From: Pseudomonadota bacterium
GTDB taxonomy: Bacteria; Pseudomonadota; Gammaproteobacteria; Xanthomonadales; Xanthomonadaceae
Assembly: GCA_023419315.1 (NCBI GenBank)
Contig: JAEZYE010000009.1
Span: 1 to 64,000 of the forward strand
Direction: 5' to 3'
DNA: 64,000 nt
How positions within the stretch are numbered: the stretch's first letter is position 1; each line of letters begins with the position of its first letter. Shown in pieces: positions 47,064 to 55,834 of the stretch. The position numbers were made by a program, and so were the translations under genes. The notes beneath the pieces were generated by a model. The model was not told where the DNA came from, searched no databases, and worked only from the letters and a program-made list of their open reading frames with translations.

Positions 47064-47116
47064 GCATACGCCCGTTTGAGTCGTCGCTCGGATCCAGACC
47101 AAACTCAGACCAAAGC

Positions 47117-47130
47117 ATGATATGGATCAA
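47117..47130. promoter_or_regulatory. FNR/Anr-like site upstream of gltA
   Basis: Read on the plus strand ATGATATGGATCAA; the consensus is TTGAT-N4-ATCAA, so only the first base differs. It lies in the gltA upstream region, 43 bases beyond the rpmE2 terminator hairpin's opposite side, at a spacing compatible with class I activation. Confidence 0.5.
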
Positions 47131-47171
47131 GCGAAAGGCAGCCTTTGCCGCCTTTCATTCGCCCAAATGCA

Positions 47172-47198
47172 AACGGCCGCGCTCGAGGCGCGGCCGTT
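47172..47198 (-). terminator. Rho-independent terminator of rpmE2
   Basis: Perfect 10-bp stem AACGGCCGCG with CGCGGCCGTT, closed further by C-G, around a TCGAG loop. On the minus strand it is followed by TGCATTTG. It lies 22 bases past the rpmE2 stop. Confidence 0.7.
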
Positions 47199-47220
47199 CC
47201 GGTCGTACCGACAGGTGCAA

Positions 47221-47463
47221 TCAGCGCGCGTAGCGCTTCTGGAACTTGTCGATGCGGCCGCTGGTGTCGATGACCTTGTGCTTGCCCGTGTAGAACGGAT
47301 GCGAAGCCGAGGAAATTTCGACCTTGATCAGCGGATAGTCGTTGCCGTCTTCCCACTTCGTGGTTTCCTTGCTGCCCAGCGTGGAGCGCGTGAGGAACTT
47401 GAAATCGGAGGTCACGTCGTGGAAGACGACTTCGCGGTACTGGGGATGGATGTCGGCCTTCAT
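47221..47463 (-). CDS. rpmE2: Ribosomal protein bL31 type B (zinc-independent)
   Basis: 80-residue protein from the ATG at 47463 ([19 protein letters not shown]). The type B insertion ([26 protein letters not shown]) is present and the CxxC zinc ligands of type A are absent. Such C-minus paralogues can replace the zinc form when zinc is scarce. The frame is open 22 codons further upstream without a plausible start. Confidence 0.92.
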   Translation of the reverse strand: MKADIHPQYREVVFHDVTSDFKFLTRSTLGSKETTKWEDGNDYPLIKVEISSASHPFYTGKHKVIDTSGRIDKFQKRYAR

Positions 47464-47545
47464 GGCGGTAACACCGGGTTGCGGGAAGGAAAGAGCGGCA
47501 TTGTAGCCCTTTCTCCTGTACCGGCGCAACCCGGCCGGTTCCGGC

Positions 47546-48484
47546 TCACCCGGCGGCCAGCGCCGAACGGATGATGGCCTCGAAGCGCTCCTGGTCGTAC
47601 CTCAGCAGGATCCGGGTGCGCGCGGGGGCCTCCCCCTCTTCCCGCCAGTCCACCAGGCTCGCGCCGCGGGCGTGCCGGCCCTGCAACTCGATGGAAACCG
47701 CGTGTTCAACCACCTCGCGCGCGCCTTCCGGCTCCAGCGCGAAGGCCATGGCCAGTGCGTCGGCGGCATACCAGTGGTCGCCGCGCCGGTCGAGTGACCA
47801 CAGACGGGTCTTCTCGGAGATGCCGGCGTAGAAGCTGGCCCGTGGCGAATCCGCCTGCAGCCACTCGGCCACCCGATCGTGCAGCAGGCCGTGCGCGATG
47901 GTGGCTTCCCAATCGGCCAGATCAATCCGGTCGAAGGCGGCGAAGACCAGGTGCGCCGCTTCGGGATCGAAGTAGAAATTGAACTCCGCCGCCGGCGTGA
48001 TGTTGCCGTGGCCAGTCACTGCGCCGCCCATCACGACGAGCCGCTTGACGCGTTGCGGCAGGGTCGGGTCGAGCTTGAGCGCCAGCGCGATGTTGGTCAG
48101 CGGCCCCAACGCCACCAGCAACAGGCGGCCCGCGTGTTCGTGCGACAGGCGCAGGATGGCCAGCGCCGCGTGCTCCGCTTCCGCGACGCGCGACGGTGCG
48201 GGATAACCGACGTCGCCGAAACCGTCTTCGCCGTGCACGTAACCGGCATCCGGCGCTGGATGCAGCAGCGGTTCGGGTGTGCCCGCGAATACGGGAACAT
48301 CGTCGCGCCCGCAGACTTCGCACAGCTTCAGCGCGTTGCGCACGGTGTGCGCGAGACCGACATTGCCGGCTGCAATAGTCAGCCCGACCACTTCATGGCG
48401 CGCATCGTTGAACGCCATCAGCAATGCAAGTGCATCGTCGACGCCGGGATCGGTGTCGATCAGAAGGGGAATGCGATCACTCAT
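47546..48484 (-). CDS. Inosine-uridine preferring nucleoside hydrolase
   Basis: Calcium-dependent ribohydrolase of 312 residues that releases bases from ribonucleosides. The calcium site DTDPGVDDA is at residues 10-18, and [27 protein letters not shown] and the late aspartate in [12 protein letters not shown] (calcium/substrate loop) complete the fold. It may salvage nucleosides. It is not tightly linked to neighbours. Confidence 0.88.
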   Translation of the reverse strand: MSDRIPLLIDTDPGVDDALALLMAFNDARHEVVGLTIAAGNVGLAHTVRNALKLCEVCGRDDVPVFAGTPEPLLHPAPDAGYVHGEDGFGDVGYPAPSRVAEAEHAALAILRLSHEHAGRLLLVALGPLTNIALALKLDPTLPQRVKRLVVMGGAVTGHGNITPAAEFNFYFDPEAAHLVFAAFDRIDLADWEATIAHGLLHDRVAEWLQADSPRASFYAGISEKTRLWSLDRRGDHWYAADALAMAFALEPEGAREVVEHAVSIELQGRHARGASLVDWREEGEAPARTRILLRYDQERFEAIIRSALAAG

Positions 48485-48552
48485 CTGTCTTTGTCTTCAT
48501 CATCTGTCGGCCGCCGAGTCTGGCACCGTTGAGACTATGGCGAAAGTCTCGC

Positions 48553-50655
48553 TCAGGCCGATGCATAGCGCGCTGCGCCGCCTACCCAGCGCACGACGAT
48601 GCGATCCGCCGTGGCCGGCGATTCGACGAGCAGGCGTTCAGCCAGATCGCGCACCTGCGGCAGCAATCCTGCATCGCGCGCCAGATCCGCGACGCGGAAT
48701 GACGCCAGGCCGGTCTGCCGCGTGCCGAGCAGTTCGCCGGGACCGCGCAATTCCAGATCCTTTTCCGCGATGACGAACCCGTCGTTGGTTTCACGCATGG
48801 TGGCCAGGCGTTGCTTGGCCATCTGCGACAACGGCCCCTGGTACATGAGCACGCAGGTGGAAGCCGCTGCGCCGCGTCCAACGCGCCCGCGCAACTGATG
48901 CAGCTGCGCCAGTCCCAGGCGCTCGGCGTTCTCGATGATCATCAACGACGCATTGGGCACATCCACGCCGACTTCGATCACGGTCGTCGCCACCAGCAAA
49001 TCGATATCGCCCTGCTTGAACGCGCGCATCGCCGCCTGCTTGTCCGCCGCCTTCATGCGTCCGTGGACGAGCGCGATGCGCAGTTCGGGCAGCGCGGCGG
49101 ACAGTTGCTCGAACGTGGTCTGCGCGGCCTGCGCGATGACTTCATCGCTGTCATCGATCAGGGTACACACCCAATACGCTTGCCGCCCTTCCGCGCAGGC
49201 GGCGCGTATGCGTTCGACCAGTTCCGGTCGCCGCTCCGCGCTGAAGGCGACCGTCTGCACCGGTGTGCGTCCGGGCGGAAGTTCGTCGATGGCCGAGACA
49301 TCCAGGTCCGCGTAAGCGGCCATCGCCAGCGTGCGCGGAATCGGCGTTGCGGTCATGACCAGCTGGTGCGGCACCGAATCGCTGGAAGCGCCTTTGTCGC
49401 GCAAGGCGAGCCGTTGATGCACACCGAACCGGTGCTGCTCATCGACGATCGCCAACGCGAGATCGTGGAAGGCGACGGTGTCCTGCATCAATGCATGCGT
49501 GCCGACGACGACTTGCGCGCGTCCGTCGGCGACTTCTTCGAGTACGGCCGCGCGCGCCTTGCCGGTGACCTTGCCCGCCAGCCACGCCACGCGCACGCCC
49601 AGCGGTTCCAGCCACGCGCGCAGGTTGACCAGATGCTGCTCGGCAAGCAGTTCCGTCGGCGCGGCGAGCGCAGCCTGCTTGCCGGCCTCGACCGCCATCA
49701 TCGCGGCCAGCGCGGCGACCACGGTCTTGCCGCTGCCGACGTCGCCCTGCACCAGCCGCAGCATCGGCGATGGCCGCCCGAGATCCATGCGCACTTCGCT
49801 GAAGACACGTTGCTGCGCACCGGTGAGGCGGAATGGCAGCGAAGCGAGCAGCCCGTCCACGAGCGTTCCGCGCGCGGACAGCGACGGCGAGCGGTGGCGC
49901 TGCATGGCGATGCGCTGCCGGCGCAGGCTCAAGTGATGGGCGAGCAGTTCTTCCAGGGCCAGCCGCCGCTGCGCCGGATGACTTCCCAGCGTCAGCGCCT
50001 GCAGGTCTGCATCGCGGGGCGGGCGGTGCATGGTCAGCACGGCTTCGCGCAACGACGGCAAGCGCAGTTCCGTCAGCAAGTCCTTCGGCAGCAGTTCCAG
50101 CATCGCTTCGTCGGGCAACTTCTCCAGCGCCTGCCCGATGAGCTTCCGGAGCGTCGCCGGACCGACGCCTTCCACGGCCGGATAGATGGGATCCAGCGCA
50201 TCGCCGAGCGCACCGTCCTCGTCATCGGCAAGCACGCGATAACTGGGATGGACGATTTCCAGCCCGTGCTGCCCCGGCTTGGGCGTGCCGTAGCAGCGCA
50301 CACGCGTGCCCGGCGAAAACTGGTTCACCTGCGCGGACCGGAAATGGAAGAACCGCAGCACCAGCGTCCCGCGTGACTCATCGGCCAGCGCGACGCGCAA
50401 CATCGGCCGGTAGCGGAAGCCACGCTCCACCGCTTCCACGCGTCCTTCCACCTGCGCGGCCACTCCGGGCTGGAGCAGGCGGATCGGGGTCAGCGCGGTG
50501 CGATCCTCGTAGCGGAGCGGCAGGTGCAGCCAGAGATCCTGCAGCGTGAGCAGTCCCCGCGCCGCGAGCTTCTCGGCGATGCGCGCACCCACGCCCTTGA
50601 GCGAGGCAATCGGAAGTCGGCCAATCTCTTCGGCACCGGTACTGACGAACGACAT
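48553..50655 (-). CDS. recG: ATP-dependent DNA helicase RecG
   Basis: Branch-migration helicase that regresses stalled replication forks and processes Holliday junctions; 700 residues from the ATG at 50655 (MSFVSTGAEEIGRL). The N-terminal wedge domain starts LKGVGARIAEKLAARGL and includes an OB-fold. Helicase motifs are intact: GDVGSGKTVVA (I), AAPTELLAEQH (Ia), VDEQHRFGV (II, DEQH), TATPIPRTLA (III), VGVDVPNASLM and the QLHQLRGRVGRG end (V-VI). The open frame beyond 50655 crosses a repeat and is rejected. Confidence 0.95.
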   Translation of the reverse strand: MSFVSTGAEEIGRLPIASLKGVGARIAEKLAARGLLTLQDLWLHLPLRYEDRTALTPIRLLQPGVAAQVEGRVEAVERGFRYRPMLRVALADESRGTLVLRFFHFRSAQVNQFSPGTRVRCYGTPKPGQHGLEIVHPSYRVLADDEDGALGDALDPIYPAVEGVGPATLRKLIGQALEKLPDEAMLELLPKDLLTELRLPSLREAVLTMHRPPRDADLQALTLGSHPAQRRLALEELLAHHLSLRRQRIAMQRHRSPSLSARGTLVDGLLASLPFRLTGAQQRVFSEVRMDLGRPSPMLRLVQGDVGSGKTVVAALAAMMAVEAGKQAALAAPTELLAEQHLVNLRAWLEPLGVRVAWLAGKVTGKARAAVLEEVADGRAQVVVGTHALMQDTVAFHDLALAIVDEQHRFGVHQRLALRDKGASSDSVPHQLVMTATPIPRTLAMAAYADLDVSAIDELPPGRTPVQTVAFSAERRPELVERIRAACAEGRQAYWVCTLIDDSDEVIAQAAQTTFEQLSAALPELRIALVHGRMKAADKQAAMRAFKQGDIDLLVATTVIEVGVDVPNASLMIIENAERLGLAQLHQLRGRVGRGAAASTCVLMYQGPLSQMAKQRLATMRETNDGFVIAEKDLELRGPGELLGTRQTGLASFRVADLARDAGLLPQVRDLAERLLVESPATADRIVVRWVGGAARYASA

Positions 50656-50698
50656 GCGACAAGCATGCCGGCTTCGGGCGTGCATCGCCAGAGCGCGG

Positions 50699-50795
50699 TG
50701 CAGGAGCGGCCGCCCCGATGCGGCCCGTTGGCGCGCCTGCATCGTGCCCGGCGCGGCCAACCCCTGGAGCAGTCAGCGCAACGGCCGCTCCTGCA
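50699..50795. repeat. REP-like inverted pair between recG and the receptor gene
   Basis: A 14-base unit TGCAGGAGCGGCCG at 50699-50712 recurs as its exact reverse complement at 50782-50795, 69 bases apart. The left copy can also fold locally (CGGCC...). Motifs of the type GGAGCGGC are common as dispersed repetitive extragenic palindromes in this bacterial group. It lies downstream of the receptor stop and just upstream of recG. Confidence 0.6.
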
Positions 50796-50804
50796 TAGGC
50801 GCCG

Positions 50805-53237
50805 TCAGAACCTGAGGTTCAGCTCCAGCCCCACCTCGCGCGGGTCGGAAATCGACGCGAACGGCGTGCCGAGCACCGAGGCCGAAATGTTGTTCACGCC
50901 CATCACGTACTGCTCGTCAAACACGTTGTTGCCGTAGAGACCCAGACCCCAGACGCCATCCGCCGAGGTCCACTGCACGCGCACGTCAGTGCGGTTCTGC
51001 GCCTGCCCGTTGCGGAAGTTGGGGCTGATGCGGCACGTGCCCTGCGTGCGCGATTCGCCGTTGCAGCGGCTCTTGTCGCGATAGGCGTGCAGCAGCGAGA
51101 AGCGGATGTCACCGCCATTCGCCAATGCCCAGGTGTAGCCCGCGCCGAGGGAAGCGGAGAAGTACGGCTCGCCCGTCGGTTCACCCGAAAGATCCGTGCC
51201 GTTGCTCGAGACCGCATCCTTGTAGGTGGCATCGATGAACGCGGCATTGAGCATCAGGTCCAGTCCCTGCACCGGCCGCCATTGCAGATCCACGTCCACG
51301 CCCCACGCCTGCATGTCGCTGGTATCGACGAGGTAGCGCGGCACGCCGCTGCCGGCGGTGTTGAGGTCAAGCGTGATCGCCTGGCGATCCTGGTAGAGGT
51401 AGTAATAGGTCGACGCGTTGATCGACAGCTTCTGCTCGGGGAAGACCGTCTTGATGCCGAACTCCGCGTTCCAGACATCTTCGTTGTCGAATTCCGACAG
51501 CGGTTGCACGCTGTTGAAACCGCCGGCCTTGTAACCCTTGGCGAGCGAACCGAACACCATCGTGGTGTCGCTCAGCGCGTAATCGACCACGAAGCGCGGG
51601 CTGACATCCGTCCACGAATTCTTGCGCTTCACTTTCCGGCCTTCCAGTTCGCCGAAGGCGAACACGAAATCCTGCATGAAAATGTCGGGTGGCAGCTCGA
51701 CCATCTCGAAGAAGCCCATCTGCGCCAGCATCGCCGTGGTCGCGTCCAGCGTGGGGGCATCGCGCATGCCGTTGTACCAGGAGAACTCCTTGCGATCGTG
51801 GGTCACGCGCAGGCCGAACGTCAGATTGAGGCGGTCGTTGACGTGCCAGATGACGTCGCCGAACGCCGCATACGCTTCGGCCTTGCCCGTGTTGACCATG
51901 CTTTCGGTCCAGCGGTGGCCCTGCAGGCGCAGCGGAACGTCCGCACCTGCCAGCACCTGATCCAGCAGGCCGAACAGGTTCACGCCATACGCTTCAAGAT
52001 TGCCCATCGCCGTGCCGATGCTGTCGGTGAACAGGTTGGTCTCGCTGGTCTGGTCGGCCTCTTCCTTGAACCACGAAGCGCCAGCTACCCAATCGAAACT
52101 GCCGCTGACGCCGGAGAACTTGAACTCCTGGTAGTAGCTGCGGTTGCTCTCGATGTTGGCGGTGTCGAAGTAGAGATTGATGCGGTTCGTGCCGTCCTCG
52201 TCCTCGCGGTTCTCCGTATCGAAGTCGCGGATCGCGGTGGTCGATTGCAGGCTGCCCCACGGGAACGCATGGTCGATCTGGAGCGTCACGCCATTGAAGG
52301 TGCGCGACTCTTCATTGCCGACGACATCGTTGAACACCGGCGCCTTGAGCGGATCCCGGTAGGTGGCCGGATTGGCCGGATACGGTGCGGTCGCCGGATA
52401 CGGATCCAGTGCGATCAGACCGACCGCCGGCCGCGCGAGTTGGTCGATGTTCTCGTAGTCCCAGGACAGATTGAGCGTGGTCGATTCGCCCAGGTCCGAG
52501 CGCCACGCCGCACGCACAGCCCAGGTGTCTTCAGGATTGAGCTTGGCGCCGGTCGCCGCATCGCTCATCCAGCCATCGCTGTGATTGGAAAGGGCGCTGA
52601 AGCGGAACGCATTGCGCTCGCCGACCGGCAGGTTGAACAGGCCGGACAGATAGCGCCGCCCGTCCTCGCCAACCCGGACCCGCGCATTGCCTTCCACGGT
52701 GCTACCCGGCTTGTTGGTGATGATCGACACCGCACCGGCCGCGCTGTTGCGCCCGAACAGGGTGCCCTGCGGCCCCTTCAGTACTTCGATGCGCTCGATG
52801 TCGTTGAAGGCCAGCATCGCGCCGCCCGTGCGCGCAGAGTAGACGCCGTCGATGTACACGCCCACGGCCGGATCCGTGCCGATGCCGAAATCGCCCGTGG
52901 AAATTCCACGAATCGCATAGCGCGGCTGGGTCGGGCTGCCGTCGCTGACTTCCAGCCCGGGTACGAACATGTCGAGATCACCGATGTCGGTCGCGGCGAC
53001 ATCGTCGATCAGCTGACCGTTGATCACGCTGATTGCGATCGGGACATCCTTCAGTTCCTGTTCGCGGCTCTGCGCCGTCACCTTGATGGTGTCCAGCGTC
53101 GTGGCCGTGTCCTGCGCCGGCGACGCCGTCTGCGTCGCATCCTGTGCCCATGCCGCGCCCTGCGCCCCCAACAGTACGCAGCTTCCGAACAATGCGCGGC
53201 GCAACCCGAGCACCAGGTGTTTCTGATTCAACTTCAT
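50805..53237 (-). CDS. TonB-dependent outer-membrane receptor
   Basis: Receptor of 810 residues from the ATG at 53237 (GGGAGAGGAAGTC before it). Signal peptide cleavage is near AWA-QD (32). The plug domain has a TonB-box-like DTIKVTA (49-55), then IERIEVLKGPQGTLFGRNSAAGAVSIITNKP; the barrel ends with aromatic LNLRF. The plug resembles receptors of sphingomonads and xanthomonads with broad substrates, not clearly siderophore receptors. It is the third gene of an operon after the beta-helix lipoprotein and diheme cytochrome (46 bases from the latter). Substrate unknown; it may import the compound acted on by the two lipoproteins. Confidence 0.88.
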   Translation of the reverse strand: MKLNQKHLVLGLRRALFGSCVLLGAQGAAWAQDATQTASPAQDTATTLDTIKVTAQSREQELKDVPIAISVINGQLIDDVAATDIGDLDMFVPGLEVSDGSPTQPRYAIRGISTGDFGIGTDPAVGVYIDGVYSARTGGAMLAFNDIERIEVLKGPQGTLFGRNSAAGAVSIITNKPGSTVEGNARVRVGEDGRRYLSGLFNLPVGERNAFRFSALSNHSDGWMSDAATGAKLNPEDTWAVRAAWRSDLGESTTLNLSWDYENIDQLARPAVGLIALDPYPATAPYPANPATYRDPLKAPVFNDVVGNEESRTFNGVTLQIDHAFPWGSLQSTTAIRDFDTENREDEDGTNRINLYFDTANIESNRSYYQEFKFSGVSGSFDWVAGASWFKEEADQTSETNLFTDSIGTAMGNLEAYGVNLFGLLDQVLAGADVPLRLQGHRWTESMVNTGKAEAYAAFGDVIWHVNDRLNLTFGLRVTHDRKEFSWYNGMRDAPTLDATTAMLAQMGFFEMVELPPDIFMQDFVFAFGELEGRKVKRKNSWTDVSPRFVVDYALSDTTMVFGSLAKGYKAGGFNSVQPLSEFDNEDVWNAEFGIKTVFPEQKLSINASTYYYLYQDRQAITLDLNTAGSGVPRYLVDTSDMQAWGVDVDLQWRPVQGLDLMLNAAFIDATYKDAVSSNGTDLSGEPTGEPYFSASLGAGYTWALANGGDIRFSLLHAYRDKSRCNGESRTQGTCRISPNFRNGQAQNRTDVRVQWTSADGVWGLGLYGNNVFDEQYVMGVNNISASVLGTPFASISDPREVGLELNLRF

Positions 53238-53283
53238 GACTTCCTCTCCCGAAGCGTTCGATTGAATTTCGTTTCTTCTGTTT

Positions 53284-54462
53284 TCAGAAGGCGCCGGCCA
53301 ACGCCTCGCCCGATCCGGAACCGTCCCCGCAACTTCCTGATTGCGCTTGAATCCAGGCATTGATCAACGCCACCCCTTCGCGGTGCACGACCGAACGCCC
53401 CAGCTCCGGCATCATCACCGCCGGATCCGCGCTGTCCATCCGGAAGCTGAGGATCGATTCATCCGGTTTCCCCGGCTCGATGTCGTGGCGTCGATTGCCG
53501 GTGCCCTTGCCCGCCGCGATCGGTTGCTTGCAGAAGCCCAGCTTCAGGCGATCCGTCGTGGGGGCGTCCAGCCACAGGCCGGAGGTGATCGCCGCGCCGG
53601 TCGGGCTGTGGCAATGACCGCAATTGATATCGAGATACGCGCGCGCGCGCTCATCCAGGCTTGCCTGCGCGGCATCGGTCCAGTCCGCATCACGCGGCAC
53701 CTGCGCGGCATCGGGCGTGCCGCTCAGATAGCCCGCCTTCACCAGATGCGCGAGCTGGTTCTCCCGGCCCTGCGCGTAATCGAACTCGCGATTCAGGTGA
53801 CGCGCCTTGGGGCCGATCGGCGCGAGCTGCCGCGAGCGGTTGTCGGTCATGTGACAGCCACCGCACTGGTTCTGATCCGGAACCTGGTACGAAGCTTCCT
53901 CGCGCATGCCATCGGCGGCCACGAGTTCAAGCGGAATCAGGTCGCCGGTGCGCTTGAGCACCGCTTCGGTCTGCGCGTCATTCCAGACATAGGGCAAGGC
54001 AATCCAGCCGCTCTCGCGGCGCACCAGCAGGCGCGTTTCCATCAGCCGCACGCGCGACAACTCCAGCGATTCGTTCTGCAGCACACTCGCCGAGGACGGT
54101 GTGCGCGCGACCGACTTCCCGTCGCGGATCTGTCCCTCCGGCAGCGGGTAATAGAAGGTCTTGCTGATGATCGTGCCGACGGGAAACTCGAAGGCGGTGT
54201 CCGCGCGATACTGCGCGGACGTTCCCTTCGGCATCCAGATCGTCCGCAGCTTGTGCGCGTAGTCGCTGAACAAGGGCGTGTTCAAGTCGTACGGAACGAC
54301 GCCTTCGTTGAGGACAAGGCGACCGTCATCGATGCGCAGCACATGCCAGTCATCCAGTCGCGTCGGCTGCCCTTCCCCGATGAACGTGACCGGCGCGTGG
54401 CCACCACAACCGGCGGCCAGCAGCGCGATCAGCGCAGCGCCGGCAAATCCGAGTCGCCGCAT
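53284..54462 (-). CDS. Diheme c-type cytochrome lipoprotein (SO2930/HNE_0200-like)
   Basis: Predicted lipoprotein of 392 residues from the ATG at 54462; the lipobox LLAAGC places the lipidated Cys at 19. Two heme-binding motifs are present, CGGCH at 200-204 and CGHCH at 281-285, with several possible axial Met and His residues nearby. Between them and the N-terminus are conserved-looking blocks (PYDLNTPLFSDYA, ISKTFYYP, ETRLLVRRESGW). The family is known for pairing with a beta-helix protein. It begins 4 bases after the beta-helix gene, strongly suggesting co-transcription. A redox role at the envelope is likely; the donor and acceptor are not shown. Confidence 0.85.
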   Translation of the reverse strand: MRRLGFAGAALIALLAAGCGGHAPVTFIGEGQPTRLDDWHVLRIDDGRLVLNEGVVPYDLNTPLFSDYAHKLRTIWMPKGTSAQYRADTAFEFPVGTIISKTFYYPLPEGQIRDGKSVARTPSSASVLQNESLELSRVRLMETRLLVRRESGWIALPYVWNDAQTEAVLKRTGDLIPLELVAADGMREEASYQVPDQNQCGGCHMTDNRSRQLAPIGPKARHLNREFDYAQGRENQLAHLVKAGYLSGTPDAAQVPRDADWTDAAQASLDERARAYLDINCGHCHSPTGAAITSGLWLDAPTTDRLKLGFCKQPIAAGKGTGNRRHDIEPGKPDESILSFRMDSADPAVMMPELGRSVVHREGVALINAWIQAQSGSCGDGSGSGEALAGAF

Positions 54463-54466
54463 CGCA

Positions 54467-55690
54467 TCAGCCCCGCTTGAGATCGACGGCCGGCAGTCGC
54501 GGCAGCGTGCAGTTGAACTGCGCGCCGCCCTTGGACGGATTCTTGTAGCCGCCGGGACCGTCGGCGTTGACGACCCCACTCACGCCCTGCAGGCAGATTT
54601 CGGGACCGCGCACCTGTCCATCGACCTTGCGATCCTTGTTGTAGTAGCCGTCCCACAGCACGTCCGGGAAGCTGCCGCCCAGCCCGAACATCGCCATCTT
54701 CAACGCTTTCAGATCCAGCCCGTCGGGTGAATCGCCGCCGCCGGACAGCATGTTGTCGTGGATGTAGATGCGCTCCGGATACGGATCGAAGGTCTCCGAT
54801 TTGCTCGAATCCTTGTAGCCGGTCGAGTAGACGCTGGACACGATGATGTTGGCAGTCGCGTTGTCGCGGATTTCGTTATCGAAGATTTCGATGTCGTCGT
54901 TGGAGTTGATCACCATGCCGGAACCGGCCGGCACGCTCGCCACCGGCGTGCCCTTCGCGCCGAAGTTTTGGTGGTTGTTCGCCAGGACCTTGTTCTTGTA
55001 GACGCGAATGTTCCCGCCCTGCTGTGACAGGCCCGGCATGTTGAAGACCAGGATGCCGCCCGTGTTGCCCGTCGCTACGTTCTCGTAGACGTCGGCATTG
55101 ATGGTGTTCTCGATTTCGATGCCGGCCACGTTCTGCTCCGCGCGACTGCGACGGACGATGACGCCATCGGACTGGCCAACGTAGATGCCGGCATCGGAAG
55201 CGCCGATCGAAACGGAATCCTCGATCAGCACGTTTTTCGTCAGCACCGGATACAGGCCATAGGCGCCGTTCTTCGTGCTCGGGCCACCGGTCCACTGCAC
55301 CTTGACCTTGCGGATGGTGATGTTCTGCGATTCGCTGATCTTCAAGCCATCGCCCTTGGAATCTTCGATGGTCAGGTTTTCGATGAGGAAATCATCGCCA
55401 TTGACGAGCAGGCCCTCAGCGCCGGCCTTCTGCCCCTTGAAGCTCAACACGGTCTTGTCCATGCCGGCACCGCGGATCGTCACGCCGTCGGCGCGCAACG
55501 TCAGGCTGCGATCGAATTGATAGCGGCCGGCCGGAATCTCGATGACGTCGCCGGCTTTCGCATCGAGCAGGCGTTCGTGGAGCTGTTGCGCGAAATCCCG
55601 GGCCGCCGGATCCGCCGGGGCCGCCTGCTCCGATTTCTGACAGCCGGCCAAGGCCAAGGCCAGTCCCGCGACTACACACATCCGCTGCAT
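54467..55690 (-). CDS. Parallel beta-helix repeat lipoprotein
   Basis: Predicted lipoprotein of 407 residues from the ATG at 55690; lipobox ALAGC with Cys17. After a short linker, repeated short turns with G-N-x-I and D-G-V-x-I-x patterns (DGVTIRGAGMDKTVL, DFLIENLTIED, NITIRKVKVQW, DGVIVRRSRAEQN, IEIENTINADVYEN) form a right-handed parallel beta-helix, as in carbohydrate-binding or lyase-like CASH proteins. No catalytic residues can be assigned. First gene of the operon; the cytochrome starts 4 bases later. It is divergent from the AraC regulator. Confidence 0.86.
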   Translation of the reverse strand: MQRMCVVAGLALALAGCQKSEQAAPADPAARDFAQQLHERLLDAKAGDVIEIPAGRYQFDRSLTLRADGVTIRGAGMDKTVLSFKGQKAGAEGLLVNGDDFLIENLTIEDSKGDGLKISESQNITIRKVKVQWTGGPSTKNGAYGLYPVLTKNVLIEDSVSIGASDAGIYVGQSDGVIVRRSRAEQNVAGIEIENTINADVYENVATGNTGGILVFNMPGLSQQGGNIRVYKNKVLANNHQNFGAKGTPVASVPAGSGMVINSNDDIEIFDNEIRDNATANIIVSSVYSTGYKDSSKSETFDPYPERIYIHDNMLSGGGDSPDGLDLKALKMAMFGLGGSFPDVLWDGYYNKDRKVDGQVRGPEICLQGVSGVVNADGPGGYKNPSKGGAQFNCTLPRLPAVDLKRG

Positions 55691-55834
55691 CGTCCTCTCC
55701 CCGGAATGAGCGTGGCGACCGTCGATCGCCATACGCCTGCGAATCTGTAACAAGTCTTCCCGCGAGATCCCTCACAAAGTAGGGCCGTAGCGGCATACTA
55801 GGGGGGGGAAAGCGGTCAAGCTGGAGGGGTCTGG

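Noticed and set aside
51087..53363. Open frame of 758 codons opposite the TonB receptor
   Set aside because: Antisense to a receptor with intact plug and barrel motifs; no recognisable domain of its own.
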